Source of the DNA: an uncultured bacterium
GTDB taxonomy: Bacteria > Cyanobacteriota > Vampirovibrionia > Gastranaerophilales > Gastranaerophilaceae
Assembly: GCA_900556295.1 (NCBI GenBank)
Contig: USOK01000018.1
Coordinates: 1-13,576 of the forward strand
Direction of reading: 5' to 3'
DNA length: 13,576 nt
The translations under genes were made by a program, and so were the position numbers. Under the pieces are notes generated by a model. That model was not told the origin of the DNA and did no database searches. It was given only the letters and a program-made list of their open reading frames with translations. Every line of letters starts with the position of its first letter. Position 1 is the first letter of the stretch. This document shows positions 6,301-11,149 of this stretch, one piece after another.

Positions 6301-8647
6301 TATTCATGAATTGATGAATGCAGTTAAGTTTTCTTCTGATGAAAAATCAGAAAAGGTTTTGAATCTGCTTGATGAAGAGGTAAAAGGGATAATAGCTTCT
6401 TTGGAAGAATTAAGTAATTCAACATCAAAAAATATTAATTCTGCAATAAGTGAAAATATTGATGTTGTTGAAAATCGCCTTGAAGTAATACTTGAAGCTG
6501 TTGAAAAATTGAATAGTGAAGAAGGATTCTCGCAGAATCTAGAAGAAAAATTCTCAACATTAAAACAAGAAATAGAACTTGTTAATACAGATATTGCAAA
6601 TGCTGTTTCTAATGGACAAGACGAAATGATTAAAGCATTTGAACCGATTAAAAATGGACTTTCTGCTTTTGCAGAGTACGATTTTAACAAAGTTTTGAGT
6701 GAATTAAAGGTTGTTGTTGAAACTTCGTTTATCAATTTCAGCGTTGATGTAAACGGTGAACTAGCTTCTAGTTCAGAAGCTGTAATGCGTTTAGAACAGG
6801 TTTACAAAGAATTATTTAACAAAATTTCGCAAATAGAGGAATGCGTTTCTGAAAAAATTCAAAATGATATTGAGCTTTTGAATGTTACAATCGAAAGTAA
6901 TTCTAAAAATTTACAATGTGTTTTAGATGAAAAACTGGATGATTGTGTAAATGATTTGAAAAAACAGTTTGCAGAATTTTTGGAAGATAATAGAACGGTT
7001 GATGCAATTGCTAATGTTCAGAATGAATTGTCTGCAAAACTTGATACAGTTTTGGATAAACAAGAAGATATTGCGGAACAAGCTGATGTTATTTCTGCCG
7101 GAATTTCCACGCTCGGAGATGATTTGAAAAATTATGTTCAATCAGCTTGCGAAAACACAATTGACAAATATAGCCCGATTAAAAATAAAGAATCGCTGGA
7201 TGCTTTGCATCAAAAAGTGGATATGTTTGTTGCATCTTCCGGCAATGACGATGTGTTAAGTACGTTGGATGATGTTAATACAAAAACTGAAAATATTGAA
7301 AATGAAATTAAATCAAACGGTCAGGAATTGAAAAAAGCATTGGATGCTTTGTCTAACAAGGTCGATGTAATCGTTGCGGATGATTCATTTGATGCTTTGT
7401 ATGAAAGGTTTGATGATTTTTCTGAAACAGAAGATAAGGTAGCTGAAATGCTTTCGGCTTTACACCAAAAAGTTGATGTCATTGCGATGGAACCTTCTGA
7501 TTTTGATATTGAGGAAGAAATTGACGATATTAAGAGTTTGATTTTTGAACAAAGAAAGTATTTTGAGGCTTCGTCTGATGAAAAAGCAAATGCAATTGAT
7601 AAGTATTTAAAAGATGTTCTTTTGAAACTTGATAATGTTGACTTAGAAAAGAATTCTGAAGACATTAAAGAAACAATCATGAATGCGCTTGTTTCTCTTG
7701 TTGACCAGATTTCATTTGTTGAAGAAACAGAAGAAATTAAAGATTTTGTTGAAGAAAAAACGGATGCGATTAATCAAAGTTTGATAGAGGTTCAAAATCA
7801 ATTAAGACAGATTGCTAGTTCTGACGATGATTTTTCATATTCTTATACTTTACAAGATGTTGAATCAGATATTGCGAAATTAAGATTAGCTATCACTCAT
7901 CTTTCAGGTAATGATTTTGAAAGCTTATCTGATGATATCAAGAAAATAGTTAATTCCGTTGAAGGTTTGGAATCAACACTCACTCAAGATCAAATAGTTG
8001 ATTTGAAAAGTGATATTGAAAAGCTTAATGAAGATATTTTGAGCATAAGTTCACGTACAAACAAACTACTTTTGACTTCTGATGAATCTTATAAGGTTTT
8101 GAACGATGGATTGAATAATTTTGGTAGTCTTGTTGAAAAACTTGAAGGAAGAATTGAATATTTGGATAATTCAGAGGTTACAGAGCGTCTTGAAAAGAAA
8201 ATAGAAAATATTCAATCTATGGCAGAAGAATCTGCAAATGCTGATAAAGTTTTCCACCAAGTAATGATGTATCTTGGTGAATGGATTGATTCTACTACAG
8301 AAAATATCTCAAGTATTACAGATAAAACATCTGAAATTGATGGTATTAAGGAAAATGTTGCAGATATTACAGAAAAAGTATCTGATATTAAGCAAATTCG
8401 AGAAAATATTGAAGAATTACGAACTGCACTCCCTGAAAAAGCAGAATTACTTTCAGAGCTTGAAGAAAAATTTGAACAACAGGAAGTCAGAATTGATAGG
8501 CTCGAAATGAAATTAGAAAAAATTCTATCGACACTTGAAGAAAAAGATGATATGGTGTTAAATAGGAAAGTGGATAAGATTGAAAAAATGTTATCCAGAC
8601 TTGGAACAAATATAGAAAAGCTTACATCTTATGTTGATGAAGACTAA
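3398..8647 (+). CDS. Giant (1749-residue) coiled-coil protein, unknown function
   Basis: I do not recognise a family. The protein is almost wholly predicted helix: Leu/Ile/Val at heptad-like spacing among Asp, Glu, Lys, Ser and Asn, very few prolines (fewer than ten by eye), about six cysteines and, as far as I can see, one tryptophan (W1629). There is no signal peptide and no membrane segment, so it is presumably cytoplasmic. A motif of the form ALHQKVD recurs three times, near residues 1269, 1317 and 1354. The last 90 residues (LSELEEKFEQQEVRIDRLEM onward) are denser in Arg and Lys and may be a separate end domain. Isolated names such as SMC, myosin or chromosome-segregation protein that searches may return would reflect coiled-coil composition only, since no ATPase motif (no Walker A) is present. 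A scaffold or filament-like structural role is a reasonable guess. The 3' end overlaps the downstream oxidase gene by 17 bases. Confidence 0.9.
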   Translation: MALTVDEIAEILNTMRVENEHNVENFEKVLTGISAKLELMASDNEATDLIKVYLTELKKMVEEKQADANARFTTLEDILKNVVLAQDDLAKTSELRDLFHVFSASFDNFLSDLSAQKSLLEKFGGQLDEINNKFFDKDELGSLLSGLDEEIIGLNANVEKSFKTIENHLEETSKKVENLGITEQVNSINEKISTLSDDVNLIPSKISFKNLEEKIAYSQNILNSLREFIGESTAQSNAIVTERFEKLENSFETIVTDTDFTGFKKDLADFVQKIIDNSTALNNDLSYSAERIESIFTKIKSLDYKDDFEKVLSAIEQNSGNVVSDITDFREEFKQTVASNLENSARVVEDISDVSAKLSGLEISVAESARENFESVKVLFDDLVEKLSADIEIQKDIFSRSNDIADEKRLEVLNNLSNDIKNVEDVLASNFLNFENLMQNNVKAIKEYIGEMGASVSQARQDSEDKLSAKLANIEVLNHAFETSVLSVNDRIRQVAEAVNVLDTTEIDAELKEIADNISFDCKNIIEKIDIVSAQNDEFSKVVASIFDVLPKKTDVEAVSDAVKAIEIPDYSYDLEQLSSKVDDLSTLFESASGNNYTDLAEKLGEIKDSFDETAKNNSENILSEIQALKSQLGLDLDLHSAARKEYFEKISTDLSALAENISVLQEISGQKMQETLDKISADIQIASSKISDDINVGTKSNFDDLNIALANLISEISGINSVIAEKAENTSQNVSTAFASVKLSLENVMIAFNSLNDTLKNSSDSNAETILANIDELCGKVDELKTELDSVTTEYSGKVTASINDISEKLDALSDDISTGFRNQFADFKTEFSKMSENIDLLNSEYSNQVSDLKDAQTAGIAEVTTNISEFKSHVDEIVESLRDYIAELNVSAKSTKSLVDSKFSEKLIGIETAIVNSSDAYEEKMDTLQAKLTEFAQNVEKVSSTTEAKITSSLDEIAEIRQEMDTIHELMNAVKFSSDEKSEKVLNLLDEEVKGIIASLEELSNSTSKNINSAISENIDVVENRLEVILEAVEKLNSEEGFSQNLEEKFSTLKQEIELVNTDIANAVSNGQDEMIKAFEPIKNGLSAFAEYDFNKVLSELKVVVETSFINFSVDVNGELASSSEAVMRLEQVYKELFNKISQIEECVSEKIQNDIELLNVTIESNSKNLQCVLDEKLDDCVNDLKKQFAEFLEDNRTVDAIANVQNELSAKLDTVLDKQEDIAEQADVISAGISTLGDDLKNYVQSACENTIDKYSPIKNKESLDALHQKVDMFVASSGNDDVLSTLDDVNTKTENIENEIKSNGQELKKALDALSNKVDVIVADDSFDALYERFDDFSETEDKVAEMLSALHQKVDVIAMEPSDFDIEEEIDDIKSLIFEQRKYFEASSDEKANAIDKYLKDVLLKLDNVDLEKNSEDIKETIMNALVSLVDQISFVEETEEIKDFVEEKTDAINQSLIEVQNQLRQIASSDDDFSYSYTLQDVESDIAKLRLAITHLSGNDFESLSDDIKKIVNSVEGLESTLTQDQIVDLKSDIEKLNEDILSISSRTNKLLLTSDESYKVLNDGLNNFGSLVEKLEGRIEYLDNSEVTERLEKKIENIQSMAEESANADKVFHQVMMYLGEWIDSTTENISSITDKTSEIDGIKENVADITEKVSDIKQIRENIEELRTALPEKAELLSELEEKFEQQEVRIDRLEMKLEKILSTLEEKDDMVLNRKVDKIEKMLSRLGTNIEKLTSYVDED

Positions 8648-10019
8648 TAGACTTATAAAAGATTTAAAAAACTTTCTCTCTTCGGCTAATGTACTGGAAA
8701 CATTGGAAGAACGCTATGCCTATGCTCAGGATGCATCGAATTCAAGAAATATAGAAAATATTCCGGATGTAGTTGTGTTTGTGGAAAGTACTGAACAAGT
8801 ACAACAGGTCGTAAGATTGGCAAATAAGTATAAAGTGCCCATAATATGCCGTGGTGCTGGGACAAATGTTGTTGGTTCGTGCGTAGTTGTGCATGGCGGG
8901 ATTATTTTGAATTTTTCTAGGATGAATAAAATTCTAGAAATTAATAAAGATAATATGACCTCACGTGTTCAATCTGGTGTTGTGTTGGGAGATTTTCAAC
9001 GTGAGGTTGAAAAATTAGGACTTTTTTATCCCCCAGATCCGTCAAATCTGGCTGTATCTACTATTGGAGGTAGCATTGCACAATCTTCAGGAGGTGCAAA
9101 ATCTTTTAAATATGGTACAACAAAGGATTATGTCATTGATTTAAAAATAGTTACAGCAAATGGTGAAATCTTGAGAACAGGCTCAAATACTATAAAAAAT
9201 GCTACAGGTTATAATCTAAATACTTTATTTGTCGGCTCAGAAGGTACTTTGGGAATTGTAGTAGAGGCAACTTTGAAGTTAATACCTAAGCCGGAAAGCA
9301 AAAAAGTTTTGATGGCGTATTTTGATACTGTAAAAGATGCTGTAAAAGCGGTAAATGCAATAATTGAACAGAGAATTTTCCCGACAACAATTGACTTTAT
9401 GGATAAAAATGCTATTCAAACTGTTGAAAAGTTTTATCCGGCAAATCTTTTAACAGAAAAAGAGTCTGTACTTGTGATTGAAATTGATGGTTTTGAATGT
9501 TCTATGGAATATCAAGAGAATGTAATTGTTAGAATTTTGAAAATGACTGGAGCATCAGCTATTCAAGCTTCTCATAATCAAGAAGAATATGAGAAAATTT
9601 GGACAGCTCGTCGATCTTCAATGGGGGCTTGTGCGAAGTTGAAACCAAATGTTACGACAGACGATGTTATCGTCCCTCGTGAAAATCTTGAAGCTTTAGT
9701 ACTTGGAATTCGTGAGATTTGCAAAAAATATGATTTGGAAGTTTGTATGGTCGGGCATGTTGGAGATGGTAGTGTTCACCCTCAAATCCCGATTGATTAC
9801 AGTGATGAGGATGAATATAAGCGTTATAAACTTGCCAAAGCAGAAATTTATGATTTGACAGCAAGTTTAGGTGGAATTTTATCTGGGGAGCATGGTGTAG
9901 GCTTGTTAAAACGGAATTACATTGGCAAAGTGGTAAATTCTGTTGCATTAGATTATATGCGTCAAATAAAGAAAACATTTGATCCTAACAACATCTTAAA
10001 TCCTTATAAGATTTTTTAA
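8631..10019 (+). CDS. glcD: FAD-linked oxidase, GlcD type (glycolate/D-lactate dehydrogenase-like)
   Basis: A 462-residue flavoprotein of the vanillyl-alcohol oxidase/PCMH fold, of normal length for GlcD. The FAD-binding domain shows CRGAGTNVVG (73-82), PPDPSNLAVSTIGGSIAQSS (134-153), YGTTKDYV (161-168) and the glycine-rich VGSEGTLGIV (201-210). The C-terminal FAD-oxidase domain shows GHVGDGSVHP (375-384), GEHGVG (419-424) and the ending DPNNILNPYK. It should oxidise a 2-hydroxyacid such as glycolate or D-lactate to the 2-oxoacid. Partner subunits (GlcE, GlcF iron-sulphur protein) are not in the window. The start is ATG 8631 or ATG 8637; both lie inside the upstream coiled-coil gene, and a weak GAAAAG (8615-8620) fits 8631 better. 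No terminator follows the stop; a new promoter begins 6 bases later. Substrate is not determinable from sequence alone. Confidence 0.92.
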   Translation: MLMKTNRLIKDLKNFLSSANVLETLEERYAYAQDASNSRNIENIPDVVVFVESTEQVQQVVRLANKYKVPIICRGAGTNVVGSCVVVHGGIILNFSRMNKILEINKDNMTSRVQSGVVLGDFQREVEKLGLFYPPDPSNLAVSTIGGSIAQSSGGAKSFKYGTTKDYVIDLKIVTANGEILRTGSNTIKNATGYNLNTLFVGSEGTLGIVVEATLKLIPKPESKKVLMAYFDTVKDAVKAVNAIIEQRIFPTTIDFMDKNAIQTVEKFYPANLLTEKESVLVIEIDGFECSMEYQENVIVRILKMTGASAIQASHNQEEYEKIWTARRSSMGACAKLKPNVTTDDVIVPRENLEALVLGIREICKKYDLEVCMVGHVGDGSVHPQIPIDYSDEDEYKRYKLAKAEIYDLTASLGGILSGEHGVGLLKRNYIGKVVNSVALDYMRQIKKTFDPNNILNPYKIF

Positions 10020-10024
10020 TAATA

Positions 10025-10054
10025 TTGACAATATAAGATGTTGCAATTTATAAT
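10025..10054 (+). promoter_or_regulatory. Perfect-consensus promoter of the small-peptide transcript
   Basis: TTGACA (10025-10030), an 18-bp spacer, then TATAAT (10049-10054): both hexamers match the sigma-70-type consensus exactly. The predicted start is G10061 (GGGUAAG). No other promoter seen in this window is as close to consensus, although the following reading frame has only 25 codons. Confidence 0.85.
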
Positions 10055-10075
10055 ACTTTTGGGTAAGTTCCCTTA

Positions 10076-10122
10076 CCTCCTCTGACACACCGAATTACGA
10101 AGAAATCGGTCAGGAAAGGAGG
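10076..10122 (+). promoter_or_regulatory. Hairpin sequestering a perfect Shine-Dalgarno sequence
   Basis: AAAGGAGG (10115-10122) is the full complement of the 16S rRNA 3' end. AGGAGG (10117-10122) pairs with CCUCCU (10076-10081), continuing with CUGAC (10082-10086) against GUCAG (10109-10113) and CGA against UCG above it. The only interruptions are GAA (10114-10116) on one side and ACAC (10087-10090) on the other. Translation of the peptide should therefore be blocked unless the hairpin opens. Confidence 0.7.
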
Positions 10123-10125
10123 AAA

Positions 10126-10203
10126 ATGATGAGCCGAGAATTAATTAAAAAAGCTCTACTGGTAATAGAGCTTTTGATAAGATTAATTGTTACGTTAATC
10201 TAA
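10126..10203 (+). CDS. 25-residue hydrophobic amphipathic peptide, candidate type I toxin
   Basis: The frame begins ATG ATG AGC CGA and ends at TAA 10201-10203. The peptide starts MMSRELIKKALL and ends RLIVTLI. Fourteen of 25 residues are Leu, Ile or Val. The charged or polar positions K8, E15, R19 and T23 fall on one helical face, so a membrane-lying or membrane-inserting helix is plausible; net charge is about +2. The Shine-Dalgarno AAAGGAGG ends 3 bases before the first ATG and 6 before the second, which is probably the real start. I know no named family for it. Small peptides of this kind with a structured mRNA and a cis-antisense RNA are type I toxins (for example the AapA group). An alternative is a branched-chain amino acid leader peptide, but the next gene is not biosynthetic and has its own promoter. 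Confidence 0.6.
   Translation: MMSRELIKKALLVIELLIRLIVTLI
10147..10175 (-). terminator. Intrinsic terminator of the antisense RNA
   Basis: On the minus strand AAAAGCTCTA (10175-10166), a 7-base loop and TAGAGCTTTT (10158-10149) form a perfect 10-bp stem. It runs into six T (10152-10147), partly inside the stem, then AATTAATT. On the plus strand the same stem lies inside the small reading frame and is not followed by a T-run, so it is directional for the antisense transcript. Confidence 0.7.
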
Positions 10204-10213
10204 GGGAACGAAG

Positions 10214-10249
10214 AAAGACTTTGAGAGCTAAGACCTCTTAAAGTCTTTT
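10214..10249 (+). terminator. Terminal hairpin of the small-peptide transcript
   Basis: AAAGACTTT (10214-10222) pairs with AAAGTCTTT (10240-10248), continued by GAGAG (10223-10227) against CTCTT (10235-10239) including one G-U pair: 14 bp around a 7-base loop. Only four T (10246-10249) follow, then CCCTTATATTA, so the U-tract is short. An outer pairing of TAAGGGAA (10201-10208) with TTCCCTTA (10248-10255) could extend the stem. On the minus strand the same hairpin forms the 5' stem-loop of the antisense RNA. Confidence 0.55.
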
Positions 10250-10262
10250 CCCTTATATTAGT

Positions 10263-10291
10263 ATTATTTATTACTTTTGAGTTTTTGTCAA
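10263..10291 (-). promoter_or_regulatory. Promoter of the antisense RNA
   Basis: On the minus strand: TTGACA (10291-10286, perfect), a 17-bp spacer, and AATAAT (10268-10263, 5 of 6). The predicted start is A10256. The promoter points into the small-peptide transcript and away from the metallopeptidase gene, so there is no other gene on the minus strand nearby for it to serve. Confidence 0.7.
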
Positions 10292-10320
10292 GTGATAGCC
10301 TAAGATTTTTAATGTATAAT
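10292..10320 (+). promoter_or_regulatory. Promoter of the HExxH metallopeptidase gene, implying a leaderless mRNA
   Basis: GTGATA (10292-10297, 4 of 6), a 17-bp spacer and TATAAT (10315-10320, perfect). Counting 7 bases from the -10 box puts the transcription start on A10327, the first base of the preferred ATG. It abuts the -35 box of the antisense promoter on the other strand, so the two could interfere. Confidence 0.6.
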
Positions 10321-10326
10321 TTTTTT

Positions 10327-11127
10327 ATGGATGCTGAAAGGTTGATTAAATATTTTAAATCTCTTGGATTGACAGTACATACGGGAACTAAAGCTCGTGG
10401 ACATCAAGGTTTTTTCTTGAAAAATCGGATAGATATTTCAAGAAATATTCCAGAAAATCGTGTTGTACCTACGTTATTGCATGAGTTTGCCCATTATATT
10501 CATTCAAAACTTGAGCCGGATATGAATAAAACCGGTGGAAGTTTGGAAGTTCTTTTTAAATCAAATAATCCGATTTATAAAGAAGAACTAATCAAAGTTA
10601 CAAATTTTGTTGATAATAACTCGCTTTGTGTTCGTTTATATGAGCATAAAGATAGAGTTAAAACAAAAATTAAGGAATATGAAAGTATTGTAAAACATTA
10701 TTATCCAAAATTTATGCGTTCAAAAAAGTTCAAAGAGTTTGATAGATATATAAAGCGATCTAATGCTCGTTATTTGTTGAAATATGACAGAGTTCAATTG
10801 ATAGAAGGTGGATTTTTTCGAAAAACGACTAAATTGTATTCAATAGATAATATTGAAAAAGATTTTACAGATATGCCTCCTGCTTTTGTTGCATATATCA
10901 GGTTACGTTCGTACCAGAAAAAGCAAGCTCGAATTTCTGCCCGCATAAATAAGTATAAGAAATATTATGAAAAGCCGTGCGAGTTGTTTGCAAGACTGGT
11001 TGAAGGCTTACATATGGATAAAGAATGGGTTGAGGCAATCGCTCCAAATGTTACAAAACAGTTTTTTGATTTGCTAAACGATGGATATTACAGAGAATTA
11101 GCAAATGTACTATGCAGTGAGTCATAA
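10327..11127 (+). CDS. HExxH zinc metallopeptidase-like protein
   Basis: 266 residues from ATG 10327. The zincin motif TLLHEFAHYIH places H52, E53 and H56 as the zinc ligands and catalytic base. A candidate third ligand lies in a helix near the C-terminus, EKPCELFARLVEG, with E219 or E215. HEFAH plus a distant Glu in a helix resembles ImmA/IrrE-like and phage-type polyvalent-protein (MPTase) zincins, but I cannot place it in a named family. The middle (residues 105-215) is long, basic and helical (KTKIKEYESIVKHYYPKFMR, RSYQKKQARISARINKYKKY), perhaps for nucleic-acid or protein contact. There is no signal peptide or membrane segment, so it is cytoplasmic. Upstream in-frame TTG 10285 and ATG 10312 would extend it, but neither has a ribosome binding site and the promoter overlaps them. 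It adjoins the candidate toxin-antitoxin locus; ImmA-type proteases often accompany mobile or stress modules, though a link here is only positional. Confidence 0.82.
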   Translation: MDAERLIKYFKSLGLTVHTGTKARGHQGFFLKNRIDISRNIPENRVVPTLLHEFAHYIHSKLEPDMNKTGGSLEVLFKSNNPIYKEELIKVTNFVDNNSLCVRLYEHKDRVKTKIKEYESIVKHYYPKFMRSKKFKEFDRYIKRSNARYLLKYDRVQLIEGGFFRKTTKLYSIDNIEKDFTDMPPAFVAYIRLRSYQKKQARISARINKYKKYYEKPCELFARLVEGLHMDKEWVEAIAPNVTKQFFDLLNDGYYRELANVLCSES

Positions 11128-11149
11128 TACATTTTTCGTTGATGACATG

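Larger units (their letters stand above)
10061..10255 (+). ncRNA. Structured mRNA of a candidate type I toxin, about 195 nt
   Basis: The predicted transcript runs from G10061 to the hairpin ending near 10249-10255. Visible pairings are: a 5' hairpin GGUAAG (10062-10067) with CUUACC (10072-10077); a hairpin burying the Shine-Dalgarno sequence (10076-10081 with 10117-10122); an exact 9-bp long-range pairing of GUUCCCUUA (10067-10075) with UAAGGGAAC (10201-10209); a 10-bp stem inside the reading frame (10149-10158 with 10166-10175); a 7-bp stem AGAUUAA/UUAAUCU near its end; and a 14-bp terminal hairpin. UUCCCUUA also recurs at 10248-10255, so UAAGGGAA has two possible partners. The 5' hairpin and the long-range stem exclude each other, the arrangement known from hok and aapA mRNAs. 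A purely non-coding RNA such as 6S RNA was considered and is less likely because of the internal reading frame. Confidence 0.65.
10146..10256 (-). ncRNA. Candidate cis-antisense antitoxin RNA, about 110 nt
   Basis: On the minus strand a promoter at 10291-10263 predicts a start at about A10256, and an intrinsic terminator ends near 10146. The RNA would be fully complementary to the last 18 codons of the small reading frame, its stop codon and its 3' UTR. Three stem-loops are visible: a long 5' one in which UAAGGGAA and AAGACUUU pair with downstream UUCCCUUA and AAAGUCUU and close on a 7-base loop; GAUUAA with UUAAUC; and the terminator hairpin. It does not cover the Shine-Dalgarno region, so control would act by blocking the 3' half, breaking the long-range fold or directing RNase III cleavage of the duplex. 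The RNA itself is predicted, not observed. Confidence 0.6.

Noticed and set aside
3404..7680. Several minus-strand frames of 60-143 residues opposite the coiled-coil gene
   Set aside because: They are Ser/Phe/Ile-rich products typical of antisense reading of a Glu/Lys/Asn-rich coding sequence and lack start signals.
8274..8510. 78-residue Lys/Leu/Gln-rich plus-strand frame
   Set aside because: It is another frame of the coiled-coil gene; AT-rich helical repeats produce such open frames, and it has no ribosome binding site.
3398..8647. SMC or chromosome-segregation ATPase, myosin-like or methyl-accepting chemotaxis protein
   Set aside because: There is no Walker A or ABC signature motif, no hinge domain, no transmembrane helix and no conserved chemoreceptor signalling hairpin. 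The resemblance would come from coiled-coil composition only.
9667..9978. 103-residue minus-strand frame opposite the oxidase gene
   Set aside because: It is antisense to the conserved C-terminal FAD-oxidase domain, with no ribosome binding site.
10061..10255. 6S RNA or another housekeeping RNA (signal recognition particle, tmRNA, RNase P)
   Set aside because: Size and paired ends recall 6S RNA, but there is no single long stem with a central bubble, an intact frame with a perfect ribosome binding site lies inside, and none of the signature motifs of the other RNAs is present.
10061..10326. Riboswitch or attenuator controlling the metallopeptidase gene
   Set aside because: Alternative pairings exist, but the metallopeptidase has a separate promoter after the hairpin, no known aptamer core is recognisable, and the antisense unit would be unexplained. 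Kept only as an alternative for the peptide.
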